NCBI GenBank assembly: GCA_021372535.1
Contig: JAJFUH010000107.1
Coordinates: forward strand, 1 to 64,000
Reading direction: 5' to 3'
From: a bacterium
GTDB taxonomy: Bacteria > Latescibacterota > Latescibacteria > Latescibacterales > Latescibacteraceae
DNA: 64,000 nucleotides
Part shown: piece by piece, positions 62,895 through 64,000 of the stretch
Layout of the letters: every line of letters begins with the position of its first letter
Position numbering within the stretch: position 1 is the stretch's first letter
Position numbers and translations under genes: made by a program
Notes under the pieces: generated by a model
Told to the model about the DNA's origin: nothing
Database searches by the model: none
What the model saw: only the letters and a program-made list of their open reading frames with translations

Positions 62895-64000
62895 AGCAGT
62901 GAAAAACGATATTCCAAAAGCCGGTATATTGATTATCGACGATGACAAGGCTTTCTGCAAGATGCTGTCGGTGAAGCTGAAATCGTCAGGGTATGGTACA
63001 GTTTCCGTTCAAACTATCGCGGAAGGGCTGCGGACTGTTACAGAAGGTGCGTTCGATGTCGTGTATCTCGACGTCAATCTTCCCGACGGGAACGGACTCG
63101 ATCTGCTGCCCCGATTGCGGAGCATCGAATCATCGCCCGAGGTTATCATTATCACGGGAGCGGGAAAACCCGATGGCGCGGAGCTGGCCATAAAGTGCGG
63201 CGCGTGGGATTATATCCAGAAAGGTTCCACACTGAACTCGATGATACTTCCCCTCATCCGTGCACTCGATTACAGGAAAGAAAAGAAAAAGTCATCGATT
63301 CCAATCTGCCTTGAGCGTTCCCATATTATCGGAGACAGTGAAGCGATCAATGTCAGCCTCGACAGGATTGCGAAAGCGGCGAACAGCGATACCAATGTCC
63401 TGATAACCGGCGAGACAGGCGTGGGGAAAGAACTCTTCGCTCAGGCCATTCACAAGAACAGCCGTCGCAGCGAAAATAATTTCGTTGTAGTCGACTGCGC
63501 ATCGCTTCCTGAAACCCTTATAGAGAGCATCCTTTTCGGACATAAAAAAGGCGCATTCACCGGAGCGCACGAGAATCAGAGCGGACTTGTCAAACAAGCC
63601 GATGGCGGTACTCTGTTTCTCGATGAAATAGGCGAACTTCCCCTCTCTATTCAGAAAAGTTTTCTCAGAGTCCTTGAAGACCATTCGTTCATGCCGATAG
63701 GCAGCAGCAATCATATAATAAGTGACTTCAGGCTTATCGCGGCTACGAACCGGAACCTCGAAGAAATGGTAAGGAGCGACATGTTCAGAGAGGATCTGCT
63801 TTACCGGATCAGAGCGTTCGTTATTGAAATCCCGCCACTGAGAGAGAGAAAAAGCGATATTATCAATATATGCTTTCACTATACCCGAAAGATTTGTGAA
63901 CAATCAGGGATCGATATAAAAGGTTTTTCCCCCGAGTTTTTCGAGATTCTCATGTCATACGACTGGCCGGGCAATGTCCGCGAGCTGGTCCATATGATCG
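62887..64000 (+). CDS. Sigma-54-dependent NtrC-type response regulator, 3' end beyond window
   Basis: 371 codons from ATG 62887, open at the window edge. Residues about 12-125 form a receiver: ILIIDDDKAF acidic pocket, VVYLDVNLPDG with the phosphorylatable Asp, IIITGAG and YIQKGS with the Lys. The AAA+ domain begins near residue 145: LITGETGVGKELFAQAIH (Walker A), GHKKGAFTGAHENQSG with the GAFTGA loop that contacts sigma-54, GGTLFLDEIGELP (Walker B), LRVLEDHSF, RLIAATNRNL, FREDLLYRI and DWPGNVREL (sensor II). The DNA-binding domain lies past the edge. The ATG lies inside the last codons of the hybrid kinase gene, so both are coupled. Confidence 0.9.
   Translation, partial: MNKAVKNDIPKAGILIIDDDKAFCKMLSVKLKSSGYGTVSVQTIAEGLRTVTEGAFDVVYLDVNLPDGNGLDLLPRLRSIESSPEVIIITGAGKPDGAELAIKCGAWDYIQKGSTLNSMILPLIRALDYRKEKKKSSIPICLERSHIIGDSEAINVSLDRIAKAANSDTNVLITGETGVGKELFAQAIHKNSRRSENNFVVVDCASLPETLIESILFGHKKGAFTGAHENQSGLVKQADGGTLFLDEIGELPLSIQKSFLRVLEDHSFMPIGSSNHIISDFRLIAATNRNLEEMVRSDMFREDLLYRIRAFVIEIPPLRERKSDIINICFHYTRKICEQSGIDIKGFSPEFFEILMSYDWPGNVRELVHMI

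Overview
The window looks like a chromosomal segment from an uncultured bacterium of the FCB superphylum, for example a Latescibacterota-like lineage. Supporting signs are four exported proteins ending in the PNPFN / WDGR / SGIY sorting domain typical of that group, two-component-regulator-type beta-propellers, an FG-GAP propeller, Tat-exported Gfo/Idh/MocA oxidoreductases, and tRNA genes with encoded CCA. The lineage is inference; the domain content is read from translated sequence.

Layout. 1-0.7 kb: remains of toxin-antitoxin loci (truncated HicB, nonsense and frameshifted hicA, orphan HigA-type antitoxin). 0.9-12.1 kb: ordinary genes (small membrane protein, CHASE2 protein with no output domain, AI-2E-family transporter, two tandem GT-C membrane glycosyltransferase-like paralogues with a class IV aminotransferase, PHP-domain metallohydrolase, propeller lipoprotein). 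12.19-12.26 kb: tRNA-Gln(CTG). 12.2-24.2 kb: an AT-rich block bounded by perfect 56-bp direct repeats of the tRNA-Gln 3' end, so very probably an integrated element; no integrase is visible. It carries a BlaI-type repressor, a four-part M56 (BlaR1-like) fusion, and an exported thiol-redox set (two Omp28-like CxxC proteins, a TlpA-like thioredoxin, a propeller, a DUF6029-like outer-membrane barrel). 24.7-32.5 kb: a second AT-rich block with its own BlaI/M56 pair, a CBM9-like protein, an exported C39-like peptidase fused to DUF1573, a ten-cysteine exported peptide with a double-glycine leader motif, a LolA-like exported protein and a small soluble histidine kinase. 32.8-45.3 kb: a GC-richer carbohydrate cluster: a leftward run (cupin, RraA, acetylxylan-esterase-like hydrolase, MFS, sialate O-acetylesterase, GNAT, NlpC/P60-like) divergent from two tandem Tat-exported oxidoreductases. 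45.7-64 kb: signalling and surface genes: PAS/GAF protein with no kinase, FG-GAP propeller, tRNA-Ala(GGC), OprB-type porin, MCP, a 2273-residue multi-PAS hybrid histidine kinase and the start of a sigma-54-type response regulator.

How the genes may work together. The two AT-rich blocks share a plan: a BlaI repressor and an M56 protease, where the membrane protease would sense something outside and inactivate the repressor, coupled to exported effectors. Block 1 has a clear regulatory signature: TGATCA-N4-TGATCA dyads at the blaI promoter and again upstream of the redox set. The most novel-looking assembly is in block 2: a Sec-exported double-glycine, Cys-rich peptide encoded directly after the M56 protease, with an exported C39-like cysteine peptidase nearby. 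This suggests leader processing outside the cytoplasm rather than by an ABC transporter. M56, CBM9-like and LolA-like modules are one polypeptide in block 1 and three genes in block 2, which links them functionally.
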